A stretch of 64,000 bases of DNA from Tetrahymena thermophila SB210 (GCF_000189635.1 NW_002476567.1:1116001-1180000), one strand, 5' to 3'; positions 1-13,783 are shown, numbered from the stretch's first letter. Made by a program: numbers and translations. The notes: a model not told the origin generated them from the sequence alone.

Positions 1-1026
1 TTGCAAAAATATGTGTTTATCTATTATACAAGAAAAAATATATCTTAATTATTCTTACTATATTATTAATAATATGATCGTTAAAATAAAGATTTAATTT
101 CAAAAATTTTTTTTGCAAAATGAATTAATTAATAATCTAATTTATAAACTTAATATCTAAAAAATGGATTAGAAAGTTTTATAAATTTATTGACTAATTT
201 ATTTTGAAATAATTTAATAAAGAAACATCCAAAAAAATATTAATTCTAACTAAATTTTAAATATAATCAACATTTTTATAAATCAATATACTTATTAATT
301 AAATTATGAATTAAATATAGAAAATAATAGTTTTTAAAAATTTTTCATCATTTTTTTAAAAATGAAAAGTTAAAAAAATTTAAATATGGAAATGCTTAAT
401 TAAAAGAATCATAAAAAATTTATTAATTTATATTTTAGAAAAAATAAAAAAAAATAGAAAATAATTAATTTATATAATCTTAAATATGATCAGATCATTT
501 TTTGCTATAATAAATTGTTTATATGAAATACACTTTACTTTTAATTTATTTCTTTAATTTTTATATTTTAAAAATTAATTTAGATTGGTTAATTGTTTTA
601 TTTCTTATATTTATGATAAAGTTTTTATTTCTATTCCAATATTTATGATAAAGCTTTTATTTAATTTATCATATCTTTTTTTCGTTAATAAATTTAAATA
701 TCTTATATATATGATCGTTATTTAATTGGTTTTTTCTTTTTTAATTTAATTGAATGAGTAGTAAGTACTATTTTATCATTTATTCATTACGAAAATCTTT
801 AAAACTTATCAAAGGCTATATTATTTTAATTGTTTTCTTATTATTAGGGAATAGTTTTAAGGTTTTATAATACATCATTGATCAAAATATTTACTAAATA
901 AAAAATGCATATTTGGTTAATATATATCGATTTATAATTTGATACTATTGTTTTAGAGATATAAATAAATTAAATTAAATAAATTTAGATACATTTTTGA
1001 TTTTTTGTTACTTTTCTACTTTCTCA
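1..1026. other. AT-rich non-coding stretch
   Basis: No open frame that reads like protein on either strand even with TAA/TAG as Gln. It consists of A/T homopolymers and short ATTT runs. An in-frame TGA near 940 closes the frame of the acetyltransferase that follows, so the right end is probably that gene's promoter and leader. Confidence 0.6.
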
Positions 1027-1620
1027 ATGCAATTTTAATAAGAGATAAAAATAGAATAAACTATAAAGATAGATAATGATTTTAGACTTGAACTTTGTGT
1101 AGACTACACAGTCTTGTACAACTTTATCTAAAAAAATAGAGATATATTTTTAAATACCATTCCATGGGTGTAAAGTTTTAACACTATCGAGGACTCTAAA
1201 AAGTTGATAGATACATGGCAATAAGCATATTTGCAAGGTACAAAATCATGCTACTACATAATGCAAAATGAAAATGTAGCTGGCTTTTTTTGTTTTAGGA
1301 CTATAGATCTTACAAAAAAAGAAGCTGAAGTAGGATATATGATGGACAAAGACTATTAAGGTAAAGGTATTTTAAGAAAATGTATGAAATTTATGATAGA
1401 ATATGCCCTTTAATAGTACTAAATATAAAGATTTATATTAATCACAAAATCTAGCAATCTAAGAAGTTAAAATGTAGGCTTAAAACTTGGATTTTAAATT
1501 TTCAAAAGATAAGAAATTGGAGCATAATTAAATGGAGTATCTGATGACTAAGTTGTATTTGAACTAACGAAAGAGTAATATGAATAATTTTTATAAAACG
1601 AAGAATAAAGTATTAGTTGA
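1027..1620 (+). CDS. GNAT-family N-acetyltransferase, RimJ/RimL-like
   Basis: Single-exon gene of 197 residues ending at TGA (1618-1620), with many in-frame TAA/TAG codons read as Gln. The order of elements fits the RimJ/RimL-type GNAT fold: an N-terminal part with the motif NTIPWV (about residue 43), a central strand ending in VAGFFCF, the strand AEVGYMM, and the acetyl-CoA pyrophosphate loop DYQGKGIL (about residues 108-115, matching Q/R-x-x-G-x-G/A). The C-terminal part has SSNLRSQNVGLKLGF, which matches the usual N..S..v.eklGF ending of the family. The family moves acetyl from acetyl-CoA to N-terminal or small-molecule amines; the substrate cannot be told here. Start chosen as the first Met after the upstream in-frame TGA at 940. 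It is the only confident plus-strand gene in the window. Confidence 0.88.
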
Positions 1621-2142
1621 AGTGCGTTTAATTAAGCAAGTCAACAAACAAATCATCAAATATTAGTTAATAATTTAATAACTATTTACATAAATTATTA
1701 AACATAATTTCTTTAACAATATATATACAAAAAATGAAATGATTTGATTAAATATTTTGATATTTAATTTGATTTGATTTTGATAATATTATTAACTATT
1801 TAGAAATCTTATATATACATAAATATAAATAAATCAAATTAATATATGTAATTTTATAAAAGAATTTATTTTAATAACTATAAATTAATTAGTTATCTTT
1901 GTTTATTCGCTAACAAGTCAGCTACAAGCAAGAAAGCCAACTAGCTAGTTATTTATTTCAAATTATTTGTTTGTTTGTTTTATAGTACTTAAATTATTTA
2001 TTTTTTATTGATTAGAAATGTATTATTTATTTATTTATTTAGTTAATTAATTAATAAACTTTTTTGTTGTTTACAATTAATATTTTTTGATATTTTTTTT
2101 GAAAAATTTTAATATTATTATCATTTTACATTCAATGTTCAA
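1621..2142. other. Convergent intergenic spacer
   Basis: The spacer lies between the 3' ends of the plus-strand acetyltransferase and the minus-strand kinase. It has only AT-rich sequence with TTTA/TTTG tetranucleotide runs near 1955-2050. No gene seen. Confidence 0.6.
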
Positions 2143-4078
2143 TCAATACTATTAAAATTGAGTCAAAACAGAATAGCGCTTTTTGTAGTTATTATTTTAA
2201 AAATCACTTTCTCTGCTAATCTTATTAAAATCAGAAGTTTAATCAAATACTTTACTACTTATTTATTGATGACTATTGTTACTCTGTGGACTCTTATTAA
2301 AATATTGTTAGCATTAATATGAGTTCTTTTATAAATTAGATTGTATATTTTATGTTTTAAATATATGATTGGTACAATAATTTGTATTTGGAGGAGAAAT
2401 AGATTAATTATTAATATTATTGGAAGACACTTAGGTTGAGGGATCTTGAATATAATTTAATGTGCTTATGCTTTATTATTGTTATTATTCTTAATTTTGG
2501 AGGAAACCAGTTTTTAATGAAGATTGTCTTGCTATCATAACATTTTATGAATTAGAAATAGGAAGTGTTGATTATCTTGATAGAGGATGAGATTTGTAAT
2601 TTTAGTTTGTAGGATAACTATTTTCAGATTACCCGCTTTTCTATATTTCTAAATAGAGGCTTTACAATTATTTGTCTATATACTCTGTATTAAGTCTACT
2701 TTCTTAGTTGAACTAAACCATCTGAAGGATGACATTAGTGTTAAATTTATTGAATTGAGAATTCAACTAGATTCCTTTTAAGCCTTCTGCAGCTGGTTAA
2801 TTCTATTTTACTTACATTATTATATTTTTATCCATATTAACACCTGTCATTTCTAAGAAAACTAAACCAAGTGAATAAATATCGCTTTACTTATTTATTT
2901 GTTATTTTACTGATGAAGATTTTTGCATATTAGCCATATAACATTTAAATTATTCAGGAGAAGAATAAAGTTAAGTGAGTCCAAACTATATTTAAAAAAA
3001 ATGATTAAATAAAATGTTAAGAAATGAAATTCATTTTTTCATTATTGTTAAATTATAGAAGAAGAATTGATAATAGATAAATTAAAAAGGTTTGTATAAA
3101 TAAAAATATTTAGGTAATATTGTAATCTGAAAATCATAAATCTATTTAGAGAGAGAGAAAAAATAATTATCTTTATATAATAGTGAGTTTTCGGCAGGAA
3201 AATAAGTATAATAAATATTTACGCTGCTAATAAAGTGCTATTCTTCAAGTCTCACAGAGATTCCCATATCAATGAATTTCCATAATTTATCTCTTCCCAT
3301 CATAATGTTGCTTGGTTTTATATCTAAATGAAGGATGTTAGCTGAATGAATATCATTAAGTCCCTTTATGAGCTATCTGCATATTTCATATATTTTTTCT
3401 TCATATTATTATTTTTCAAATTAGTATCTAATTGATCTAAGATATGTTGTTAGATTACCTTTTTATTAAAAAATTCTTTTTATCATTTGAGTAATTGATT
3501 TAACAAGTATATGTATGTATGGATAATTTAATACAAATACTAAACAAAATCAATCTAAATTATTAGATTTCTTAAAAAGTTTAAAAGTTTTAGCAAAGAC
3601 TAAAAAATTACATTCGCATTTATCCATGATTGTGATTAGGATGTTAATGTTTGGAGATTCATATTACAATAAGTCATAAGCCTCTACAACATGAGTGCTT
3701 TAGATAGATTTTAGTATATTAAATTCTTTTACCATACCTTCTACTTATCCCCTTTTTATACACTTTACTATTTTAATAGCAATAGGCTACCTATCCATTT
3801 TTTCACCACTTAAAACTATTCCCGAACCACCTCTTCCTAACTCTTAGTCACTAATTAGGTACTAATTTTATTCAAGGAAATTCATTAGATTGCATACCTC
3901 TACTGCCTCAATTTATAATTTTGCTGTTAAATTTGATACTGTCATCTTCTTTTTAGAGACATCTAATTTTTAAAAAAGAGTATTGTGATAAACTTTTTTT
4001 GATGTTTATGCGTTAATTACATTCCATATAAAATTAATTGTCTGTGGATAAAACAGAGCTACTTTACTCAGATCCCAT
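2143..4078 (-). CDS. HLDIKP-family protein kinase, myristoylation-type N-terminus (kinase A)
   Basis: Four exons on the minus strand: 4078-4021, 3962-3612, 3458-3223, 2985-2143 (495 residues). Exon 1 begins MGSEQSSS, a good N-myristoylation context. Exon 2 carries the Gly loop LGRGGSGIVL and the ATP lysine AIKIVK; exon 3 carries the catalytic loop HLDIKPSN and the metal-binding IDMGIS (DMG for DFG); exon 4 begins with GLTQLYSSPEQF (replacing APE) and SDIYSLGLVF (subdomain IX). After the kinase domain a tail of about 220 residues rich in Asn, Gln and Ser runs to TGA at 2143. The Arg of HRD is Leu, so this is a non-RD kinase. Introns 1 and 2 are phase 1, intron 3 phase 0. Target and partners are unknown. 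Confidence 0.85.
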
Positions 4079-5473
4079 ATTTTTAAGATAGTACTGTGTT
4101 AGTTTGATTGTTATTTATTTTAAAATATTTTTGAAAATATGGCTATATGTTTTTATATAGAGCTTATTATGCAATTACTTATTTTTATTTGCAATTGATG
4201 ATTTTTTTTAAAAAATAAATATAAATATCTGATAATGAATAACTCATAAATAATTTAATTACACAATATGAATGATTTTGAAAGCTAGAAAGCTAATTTA
4301 AGGAATATATAAAAAGGAAAAATTAATTACAATAGTTATTTTTAGGTAGGTAAGTCTACATCTACTTAATGAAAATTCATTACTTGTTAAAAATCTAATT
4401 CTGCCTTATAAAAAATATAAAAAGTCTAAATTTAATGTTTTAGAAATAACATTTTGTTTTCAAATAACTGTTTTCTTGTAGTATTATTTTAAATGTAGTT
4501 AATTTACACTTATAAAAATTGATTTTCAAGTTAAACTGAACTCATATTTTTTTATCTATTTTATTTTTATATATATTAAATAAAACTTAAATTTTTTAAT
4601 AAAAGCAAAGGATGTGGTTTTTTATTATGTCTAATTTTTGTATTTAATTATTCTTAACATATTTATTTATAAACGCTTGTTAAATTAAAGTTAGATAATC
4701 TCAATTTGATTTACAGTATGAATTGCTTTTTACAACCCACTTTCATCCTTTTAATAATTTAGATTTTTGTAAGTTTAGTTTTCAAAACCAATTTACAAAG
4801 CCTAAAAATATAAAAATCATTTATAACTATTCAATTCTAGTTATAGGAGTAATTAATGTCTATATTTGCTATTAAGATAAATAATATATCTAAAAATGAA
4901 AGTATTATGTTTTTATTTGAATATGAAATAAGTTAATCACAATAGGACATAATATATATAATAGTAGATAGGTAGGAAGATAGGTAAATATAGTTTATAT
5001 TGATTTTTGTTATTAATTATTATATTTAAATAAATAAGACTATTTTATTTATATTAGTTTATAAATTAAATTAGACTATAATGTGTTCTGTTATTATAAA
5101 TTTGATTTTGTGTAATTAAATTTTTGTAAGCATTACTGCTGTTTAATTAAAAGATAGATAGATAAATAATTATTATTCGTCAGAAAATTTGTCAAATTTT
5201 AGAATCAATTTTTGAAATAGAAAGTTGATTATTATTTAATTCGTTTTTGAATTGATGATAGCTAATTATTATTATTAATTAATAATTAATTCATGAATAA
5301 ATTATAAAATTCAAAAATTGTTTATATTTCTGTTGTGGCTATTTTAATTTTTTTTAATTTTTACAGCTTTCTTATTTAAATCTATTTTAAATATTTTTAA
5401 TTTGACTAAATTTATTTATTAATTGGTTCGCTAAGTTATTCATATTATGGTTATTTTCTTAGTTGAATTTGGT
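4079..5473. other. Intergenic spacer between kinases A and B
   Basis: About 1.4 kb of AT-rich DNA with GATA tetranucleotide runs near 4970 and 5155. Its left end should hold the promoter of kinase A. No coding frame seen. Confidence 0.6.
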
Positions 5474-7687
5474 TCAATTTTATTATTCATTTATATGTTA
5501 TCTATGCAAAAAGAATTTTGTTTATGTACTAGATGGGGAGACTACTTTAGAAGATACCTTACTTAAAGAAGGTAGAACTACTTTGATTTTAGGTCTTATA
5601 GGACTAACATCTTTAAATTATTGTGTACTTGTATTTTTAAACATATCAGCAACAGATAGTTTTTTAGAAATAATATTTCTTGCTAATTAAATTTGTTCTA
5701 ATTTTTAAGGATAAACTACTTTTTTTGTAGGAGATAAGCCATCTTGATGTTAGTTATTACTAAACATTTCTGAGGGAATTTATGCCTGAGACCCAGATCT
5801 CCTCAGCTCGAAGAAATGAGAGAAGTTTTAGTTCTAATAATTTTATTCTTATTTGATTTAAAGCATGTTTTTTTTAGGAGATAAACTTGATACATTTTCT
5901 AAAGAAGACAAATCATTCATACTCCCATGCTTGTAATGTCTTCTTTTCTCAAAGATCTACTAATCAATATCTTATTTAAGATTTGATTTCGATCTTTAGT
6001 CTTTTTTACTTATTGATATATTTTTAATTTAGAATTGCAGTGTATTCATAGGAGAAGTGCCAACAGTGGTAGTACATTAACCTTCTTCGCAATTCAATTA
6101 ATCTAAATAACTCTTAATTTAAGATAAACTGCATCTATTTTCAGGATTATATTATAACATTTTATTTAGTAGTATATTGATTTCCTCAAATTCTGGATTA
6201 AACATCTGCTCAAAGTTTATTTTCTTCAACTTTGTTTCTTGTATTTATGCTTCTGGTATTTTGACTCCTGTAAGCTCGAGAAATACTAGTCCCAAGCTGT
6301 AGATATCACTTTACTTGCCAATTTTTGCTTTAGATAATTTATAGAACAATTAGTACTATTCTGGAGAGCAATAATATCTTGTCAGGCCTTGCTTTTATTT
6401 TCATAAAATAAATATTTAAAAAAATTGATAATTGCTAATTAATTTTCTTTATTTTTTCAAATAATTGTTTGTGGAATGTTTTTTTTTTTTTTGCTTTTTG
6501 GATTGAAATTTATTTTTATTTAGACTTCCTCATTTTTTAATTAAATAATAGCAATTAATTGTAATCAATTTAAATAGTTTATTGAAGTGTAAATAGGTGG
6601 TTGCTGACATCCAATTAATAAATTTTTCTTTACTTTACAACTATTATAATGTTTGTTAACTTATTTAGAGAAACTACAACCATTCTCTAAAAATAATTAA
6701 TTTAAAAAAATTGTATTTTTATTTAATTTTTACTAACCCAATCATATAAAAATAAAAGTAAGCTCACAATTAAATTGAATTTTCATTTACCACATCATCA
6801 CAGCAATCTTAGTTCTGAGGTAAAACCTAAGACAATCCCAAATCAATAAATTTCCATTTATTATCAAATCCCAAAACAATATTTCCTGGCTTGATATCTA
6901 AATGTAAAATATTTTATTTATGAAGAGAGCTTAATCCCTTTGTGAGATGAAGACAAATCTCATATATTTAATCTTTTTTCATCTTCTTGCCTCCACAGAG
7001 CTAAGACTATAAATTATCTAATTAATTATCCAAGTAAAATATTAGCTTATTATTAGCATAAGTTAATAAATTAATCAAAATATTTATTTATTTATCTATC
7101 TATGTTTGCTTGTTTGATATTTTAAACACAATTAAGCTAAATAAACAATAAAATGTTTGATATATAAATAAATCTTACATAAACATTTCTCCATTGCCAA
7201 AAATTAAATTAATTTATTATTTGTTCTGTATTCAAGAAGTTCGTTCACTTTTATAACATAATTTGAATTTGTTTATTTCATTAAGCGGTATTCTTATAGA
7301 TTATTCAAATATTGCTCTTTAGTTGAGCATTTTAATATTTTGAGTGCTAATTTCTGTCCTTGAATATTTTCTGCTCTTAAAACAACACTAGTTCCACCTT
7401 TCCCCAACAGTCTTTCAGAAAATTTGTATCCTCTTTATTCTAAAAAATTCTTAATGAGTTACAATTCCTCCGTTGTTTGGTTCAATTTGGTAGCTAATTT
7501 CTCTATGTATTGCATTTCTTTATTTGAAGGACCCGTTTCAGTTAAATCTAAAATGAAATTAAAAAACATGTTAAAAATTCTTTCTCATAAATGAATCAGT
7601 TGATTATGAAGAGAATTAATAATTTTAATTACAGTATTCAGAAAAATTTTAGAATTCCTAATTTTGTTTAGCTTGCTATGAACCCAT
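5474..7687 (-). CDS. HLDIKP-family protein kinase, myristoylation-type N-terminus (kinase B)
   Basis: Four exons: 7687-7633, 7547-7179, 7017-6794, 6391-5474 (521 residues). The protein starts MGSQQAKQ (likely myristoylated). The kinase domain has LLGKGGTSVVLRA (Gly loop), LALKILK (ATP lysine), MEKCL at the hinge, HLDIKPGN, FIDLGLS, GLTRYYCSPEQY and SDIYSLGLVFLELTG. The tail of roughly 250 residues is basic and Ser/Gln-rich, and ends at TGA (5474-5476). Intron positions and phases equal those of kinase A, and both lack the intron that most other members have just before SDIYSLG. The residue after the catalytic His is Leu, so the enzyme does not use the HRD arginine. The non-coding gaps inside the gene (7548-7632, 7018-7178, 6392-6793) are introns. 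Confidence 0.86.
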
Positions 7688-8985
7688 TTATTTATTTGTA
7701 TAATAATTATCAAATATATTTTGCTTCTAAATTAATTAATTTTGATGAGCAATATGTGTTATTTTCAAATTATAATTTTTTGTTAACTAGAAATGTAATT
7801 ATTGTTGGATATATATGAGCAAATATCTCATTTTCTAAATATTGCGAATAAGTAAAAACATCTTAAAATTGTAATATAAGAATAACTAAATAAAAATATA
7901 CAAAAATCTTTAACCACTCTTTTTTTGCTTACCTTTGCTTACATTTTTTTTTGTTGGTATTATGAATAGCACTATTATTAACATCTTTATTTCTATATAT
8001 AACATATTTGCTATCAATAAAATTTATAGTGTTACATTTAGTAAATAAATATAAAAACTAAGTAATCTATTACTTTTTGATGGTAATAGTTTAAAATTAA
8101 AGTTGATTATAAATTATTTTTTTTATTGAAATCTGTTTATATCAAAAAATATACTTTAAATTGACTAAGCAAGCTTCTAAATTGAAAAAAAGATTTATTT
8201 TATCTAATATTTAGCATTTTTAGGTAGTTTTTTCTATTTAAAGATAAAGTATGAATATTTAATTAACTTTGATAAACTTATTTATGATTTTAGCTTATAG
8301 TTATTATCAAAAATATTAGCTTAAGATTATAATTATTAAGCACCACATACTTTTTTATAAAACTAAAATTAAGTACTCTTTTTCGACCATTCAGATAAGG
8401 ATTTCTTGGGGGATAAAGTCTAAAAATCCTTCTAATAAATATAATTTTTAAATTAATTACTTAAATATTCTTACTAACATTTACAAAATATAAAAATCTA
8501 AATTATTATTATTTTTTTGATTTATATGTATGAATAAATGGATGGAGTTTTAAACTTTTAAAACAAAATAATTTCTAAGATTTTATCTGTTCTAATAAGA
8601 AATAAAAATAGATAAAAATTGATTTTTCTGTATTTTTTATGAATAACAAATGTCAAAAATATTAATTTCTTCTCTTTTAAACATAGAATGAAGAAAAATA
8701 AATTATTATTTCAGCATATATGGAAATGATATCATTTTATTTAAATTTTTGATGCTATTTTTATCAAATAAAATTATAAAAGAAATTACTTAATACATAA
8801 AAACAAGAATTTATATTTATTTTAATGAAAATTAAAGAAAATCCAATCAAACAGTATTAAAAATTTAATACAAAACCAGCTTAACATTTTTAATTTTTAT
8901 CAATAATTTAATTTTTACTTAATTTAAGGTCAAAAATTTGCTTTTGTATAAAGCATAATATGTAATTAATTACATAAGTCAACAA
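7688..8985. other. Intergenic spacer
   Basis: AT-rich, no protein-like frame. A short G-run occurs near 8409-8413. Nothing else recognised. Confidence 0.55.
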
Positions 8986-11063
8986 TCAATCTATGTTTAT
9001 TATGCAATGGATATTGAATAACTAGACAGCTTCTAATATTTTATATCTTAATTCATCTATAGTTAAATAGTGATCAATTAATTCATAGTACTAATGGAAT
9101 TTATTTGTATTTTTTTCAAAAGAAGGAGAGTTGCAAAAAAAAGAGAGACAATTTAAAAATCGGTTTATCTGATAGATATACCAATAATTAATGAGTGTTT
9201 GCTTTTTTTCAAATTTATATTGCTATTCATCCAAGTTTTCAAACAGTTCAAATATTTCTTAGAATGTATAAAAAGCCTTTAAAGTTAAATTTTCAGTTAA
9301 TTTTATATTTTATTGATTCTATTATTGTATTTATTTTATAATTGTGATTAATTAATATTCATCTTGGCATCTTAGCTATTCGAATTTTACACATTCTGGA
9401 GTTAATTTGAAATTATAAATACTACTTTTTGGATAGTAGTTTTCTAACTACATATAAATAGTTTCGTTTCTATTATTTGATTCAAGAGCACATGTAATCC
9501 TCAGGTCTTAGAATATTTTTATATAAAGGTCAATATTTTATATTTTTTTAAGAGGTTTGATTTTTTTTTCAAGCATCTTAATAAATGCGTCTAAGTGCAG
9601 CTAAACTTTATCAAAAAAAAAAACAATCTGTCTTAAATATAAACACTTATCAAAAATTGCAAAGGTTTCTTCATTTTATTTATCATTTCTCCTATTTTCT
9701 TCTTCTATTTAATCTAATTGTTTTTGTAGTTCTTATTCTTCTATTTCACTCATAATCTTTATTGAGGTTTAATTTAAATCATCGTTTTCATCGAATAAGA
9801 TTTTACTTTTTGAACTGTTTTAGATATCTGATTAATTTAAATTATTTTATAAATCCATTTCATAAAAAAATTGAGAAATAAGACGAATTTCTGGTTATGG
9901 ATAAATTGTTTGTCGATAACTTTATCTTTAAGTAAGCTTTAAAATGGAGTCACTCTCACTTTAAATTTTTGAGTCAAAGATATTTAACTGAGATTCATTC
10001 TCTTGTACTGGCTTGATATCAAAAATATAGTCGCATTATATTAGTTCATCAAAGCTCATTCTTTGGTTAACATCTTTTTGGCATAATTTTTTGATTATAT
10101 TTTATAATTATTCTGAGCGAGGTGGAAAAGGAGGAAATACTATTTGCTTCGATGCATTTACAGATTTACAGAAGTGTATACTTTGATCACCTTAAAAATT
10201 ATTGCCAAAGAGTGATCTAATAGTTCCAACATAAGGATGGCTATCTTCTTTATATGCTAAATTGTAAAGAATTACTCCTAAACTAAACATATCAATCTGT
10301 TTATTAGTTATATAATTTAATAATATATAATAACTTAATCTTATTACCTTTGAATAATCCTTATTATCTTTAAACATCTAGTCTCTCAAATGCATAGGAT
10401 AAAGCTCTGGCGCTCTAGTTAATAAATTACCTACATTAATACATAATATTGATATTAGCCAAAAGAAGAATAAATTTGTTTTTTATAATAAAAATAAATA
10501 AATAATTAATCAATTTGTTTACCTAGGCCCTCAACTTTTTAGTTTTTAAACTCTAAAATTGTGCTGAGACCAAAATCAGCAATTTTGTATTACTTTTTAT
10601 GAATTAAAATATTTTCAGGCTTTAAATCTCTATGCAAAATGTTATGACTGTGTAAATCTGCGTAACCTGAAACAAATTGATATAAAAAATCTTGTATCTC
10701 TATTTCACTGAGATAGTCATTATTATAAATATAATCTTAAAGATTTCCTCCTTCGCAGTACTCCATAATAAAATACATATCTTCTTATGTGTTAAATTTT
10801 ATTTTTTCAAAACTTACCAAGTTTTTGTTTTAAGGTAGTTGCTCTATTATTCTCAGTTCATTTAATGCTGATTGTAAATTTTTAAAATCTTTAATAGATA
10901 TTATTTTGCAGCAAAGCTTTTTTTAAGTATTTTCTAAGTCATAAACCCTCCTAATCTATCCAAAAGAACCCTTAGCAATAGGATTTTCTCTGAAATCAAT
11001 AACATAACTAGTATTGCTGATAGGTTTCACCTTTTTCTAACTTTAATTTTAAGCTTATGCCAT
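8986..11063 (-). CDS. Canonical Ser/Thr protein kinase with long C-terminal region
   Basis: Three exons: 11063-10523, 10430-10348, 10296-8986 (644 residues). Unlike its neighbours it has every standard kinase motif: Gly loop AKGSFGQI, CKII lysine, hinge MEYCEGGNL, catalytic HRDLKPEN, ADFGLST, TRAPELYP (APE) and IDMFSLGVILYNLAY. The order and hinge are reminiscent of the ULK/Atg1 group, but that is an inference from shape only. The intron at 10297-10347 is 51 bases, a multiple of three and open in frame; I call it an intron because removing it restores a compact subdomain IX. The C-terminal 350 residues are Gln/Glu/Lys-rich, with probable coiled coil around 9700-9780 (codons), and have no domain I recognise. 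The start Met gives MAQAQNQS, with no myristoylation signal. Confidence 0.87.
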
Positions 11064-12002
11064 TTTTTTGAGAATTTTAAAATCTTTAAGATGAATAATA
11101 AGTTGTTATTTTGCAATAATAAAAAAATAATTTATCACCTAAATTTACAATATTAAATAAAGAAGTGTATTTGTTGGTAAAAAATTATAATTTCATTATT
11201 TAAATATTAGTTCTTCACAATAAACTATAATTGACTAAAGGCTTGATTGGATTTTTAGGGAGCCTTATCAGGCGTTCATCAAAAAAAAAAAAAATATAAA
11301 ATATTTAAAATACTGCATGAAAATAAACTAGCAAGCCAAAAAAATTTTAGTTAAAGTTTATATTTAATTAATAATTTTAATCTAAGTATAACCAAAAAAT
11401 TTAAGCATTAAAACTTAAGTAATTTAGTTTATTTACCCCAATTCAAAATTAAAAAAATCGCAAAGATATATAGGTATTTTTATATTTAGCTATTGATATT
11501 TTTTAATTATTGTAATCTATCTTAAGCTTTATTCATTAAACTTTTATAAAAATATCATTTAGTATAATGTAACTTGATAAAGAATTTCTCATATTTTTTT
11601 TTTTAATTAATTATTCAACCTTGGTTACAATAAATACTTTTATTTTATCATTTATACTGCAATATTACTGGTTAGTTGTAAAAATAATTTTAATCTTAGG
11701 TCGCTCAATATTATATTAGCTTTAGATTTGTTTAAAAAATTGATTTCTTAATAGTTATAACAAAAAATAAATATTAAAAATAGATATCAAGATACTTTTA
11801 TAAAACTATAAATATATTTACAGTTTTTAAAATGGAAAAATATTTATTTATATAATAGGTTTTTAACTTATTGTTATTAATTAATTAGTTAAACTGCAGT
11901 AGCAGTTTAAAGTTGAAGAGTCAAGATGGGTTTAAGAAGAGGTTGTTTAAATTATTCATTTTTATGTATTTATTTGTTAAGTAAGTCCATTCATTCATTA
12001 GT
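11064..12002. other. Intergenic spacer
   Basis: AT-rich. A short GC-richer patch at about 11240-11280 stands out from the background but has no recognisable RNA fold or frame. No gene called. Confidence 0.5.
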
Positions 12003-13783
12003 TCATTTAGAAATATATGCACTCTAGAATACACTTTGGACTGAGGATCTTTGCTAGATCTATGGGAGAGCAAATTTTTATATGTTTGGATGTTTATTTA
12101 GATTAATTTATGAAGAATTTTATTTTCTTTAATCAGACTGGCTCATTTTTGGAAGGTTTAAAGAAGATTTAACAGGAGATAACATGTTTTTATCAATCAT
12201 ATCAAATGAGGTATTCTTCTTATCAAATTATGCCTCCTTTCTTAATTTTAGAGGTGTAAGCTTTTTATAGTCAAAGAAACTGCTTTCGACATCCTAATTT
12301 ACTGGATTTTATATTGATTTCATAGGTATGGGTACAGTAACCGACGAATTATTTTTTCTATGTTATTTTAGTGGTGAGAGATTATTAGATGAAGTAGATG
12401 ACTTTATAATCTTTTTAAGATTTTCTTCTATTTCTATCAGTTAAGGCCTCTGATCTGGAATTTAAGAAAGCATTTGATTAATAATAATATTCAACTCTGG
12501 AAACTTAGGATTAAAAAAGCTAACATAGTTGTAGCTTTCTTATTTGGATTTTTCAACATCCGATTTAGGGATAGTTACTCCTGTTAGCTTTAGAAAGACT
12601 AGACCTAAACTGAATGTATCACTAGATTTAGTAGCTTTGACTTTGTTAATACCATAGAATTGTTAATATTATTCAGGAGAACAATAGTTTAAAGTTAATC
12701 CTTTCTATTAATAAAATTATAAATAAATTGTAAGTTTGACAGATTTCATAACACTTAGACATAAATAAAAAAATAAAATTTATACTAATTTTGAAACATA
12801 TCCATCATTAGTGCTTAGCTGATTCGAAATCCCCATGTCAATAAACTTCCATTTATTATCTGCTCCAAGTACAATATTATGGGGCTTTATATCTAAATGA
12901 ACTGTATTCTTATTGTGTATATCTTACAGTCCTCTTATCAAATCTAAGCAAATTTTGTAAATATCTGGATGACTTTGATTAACAGTCATCAGCATTAATT
13001 ATGAATGGAGATCATCTATTTATTATTTTTAAAATTACATTAAAAACTATTTTATTAAGTTTGTGGAGTTGAGTCTTATTTTGAATGAATAAATCTATTA
13101 TTGAATCAATATTTTTACTTATAATATTTATAATATTGAAATCATAGACTTCTGCGTTTAATTTACGTAAGATGTAGAAATTATTCTTAATTGAATTTTT
13201 TTTGGTTTTAAACGCATTTATTCAAAAAAAGTTTTAGTCTATCAAACAAATATTTAAGTTATTAAGAATTACATAAACACCTCTCCATGATAAGAAAATG
13301 TAGTAGCTTATCTTATGTTCTATACTCAAGTAACTCTTGAACTTTTATGATGTAATCAGAGTTAAATAGCTTCATTAACTTAAACTCATTTTGATTCTTT
13401 TCATAATCTTTCATACTGTTGCATTTAAGTATTTTTATAGCCACACTTTTACCTTATTTATTCAGTGCTCTGAGTATTTTAGTTGATGGGGTTTTTCCTA
13501 ATAGCCTATTTGAAAACGTGTAGCCTTTTTAATTAAGATACTCTTTAATATCTTGAGCTTCAGCTTCTTAAATGTTTAGCTTTAAAGCTATTTTTTTTAA
13601 GAATACTCTATCTAGCAAAACACTATCAGTCACTTTTTTAAGAAGATAAAAATATTATTGTTGAATGTAAAAATCTGAAATAGTTCGATTACCATCTTTT
13701 AAAAAGACTTATCAAATAATTTTAATAATGTAATTACCATTTGTCAAAGCTTTGTCTTGCTGCTAACTTTCTACTGCTCCCAT
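12003..13783 (-). CDS. HLDIKP-family kinase with degenerate glycine loop (kinase D)
   Basis: Four exons: 13783-13738, 13632-13273, 13015-12786, 12704-12003 (445 residues). Starts MGAVESQQ, compatible with N-myristoylation. The domain keeps VAIKILK, MERCL, HLDIKPHN, FIDMGIS, GLTLNYCSPEQY and SDTFSLGLVFLKLTG. The glycine-rich loop, however, reads LLGKTPSTKILRA where sisters have LLGKGGTSVVLRA: the two conserved glycines after Lys are replaced by Thr-Pro. ATP binding may therefore be weak or lost, making this a candidate pseudokinase, although Lys, Asp and Asn of the active site remain. The intron layout is that of kinases A and B. The tail of about 180 residues is Ser/Lys/Gln-rich. A Y-to-F change in SDIYSLG (SDTFSLG) is also seen. 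Confidence 0.83.

Noticed and set aside
5463-5690. Plus-strand open frame of 75 codons
   Set aside because: It is antisense to the 3' exon of kinase B, which continues in a better frame through the same bases to TGA at 5474.
10297-10347. Reading 10297-10347 as coding in the canonical kinase
   Set aside because: It is in frame and open, but it has GT...AG ends and intron-like composition, and it would split subdomain IX. It is treated as a 51-base intron, though not proved.
11240-11280. Short GC-richer patch as a small RNA gene
   Set aside because: No box C/D or H/ACA pattern and no stable stem could be found by eye.
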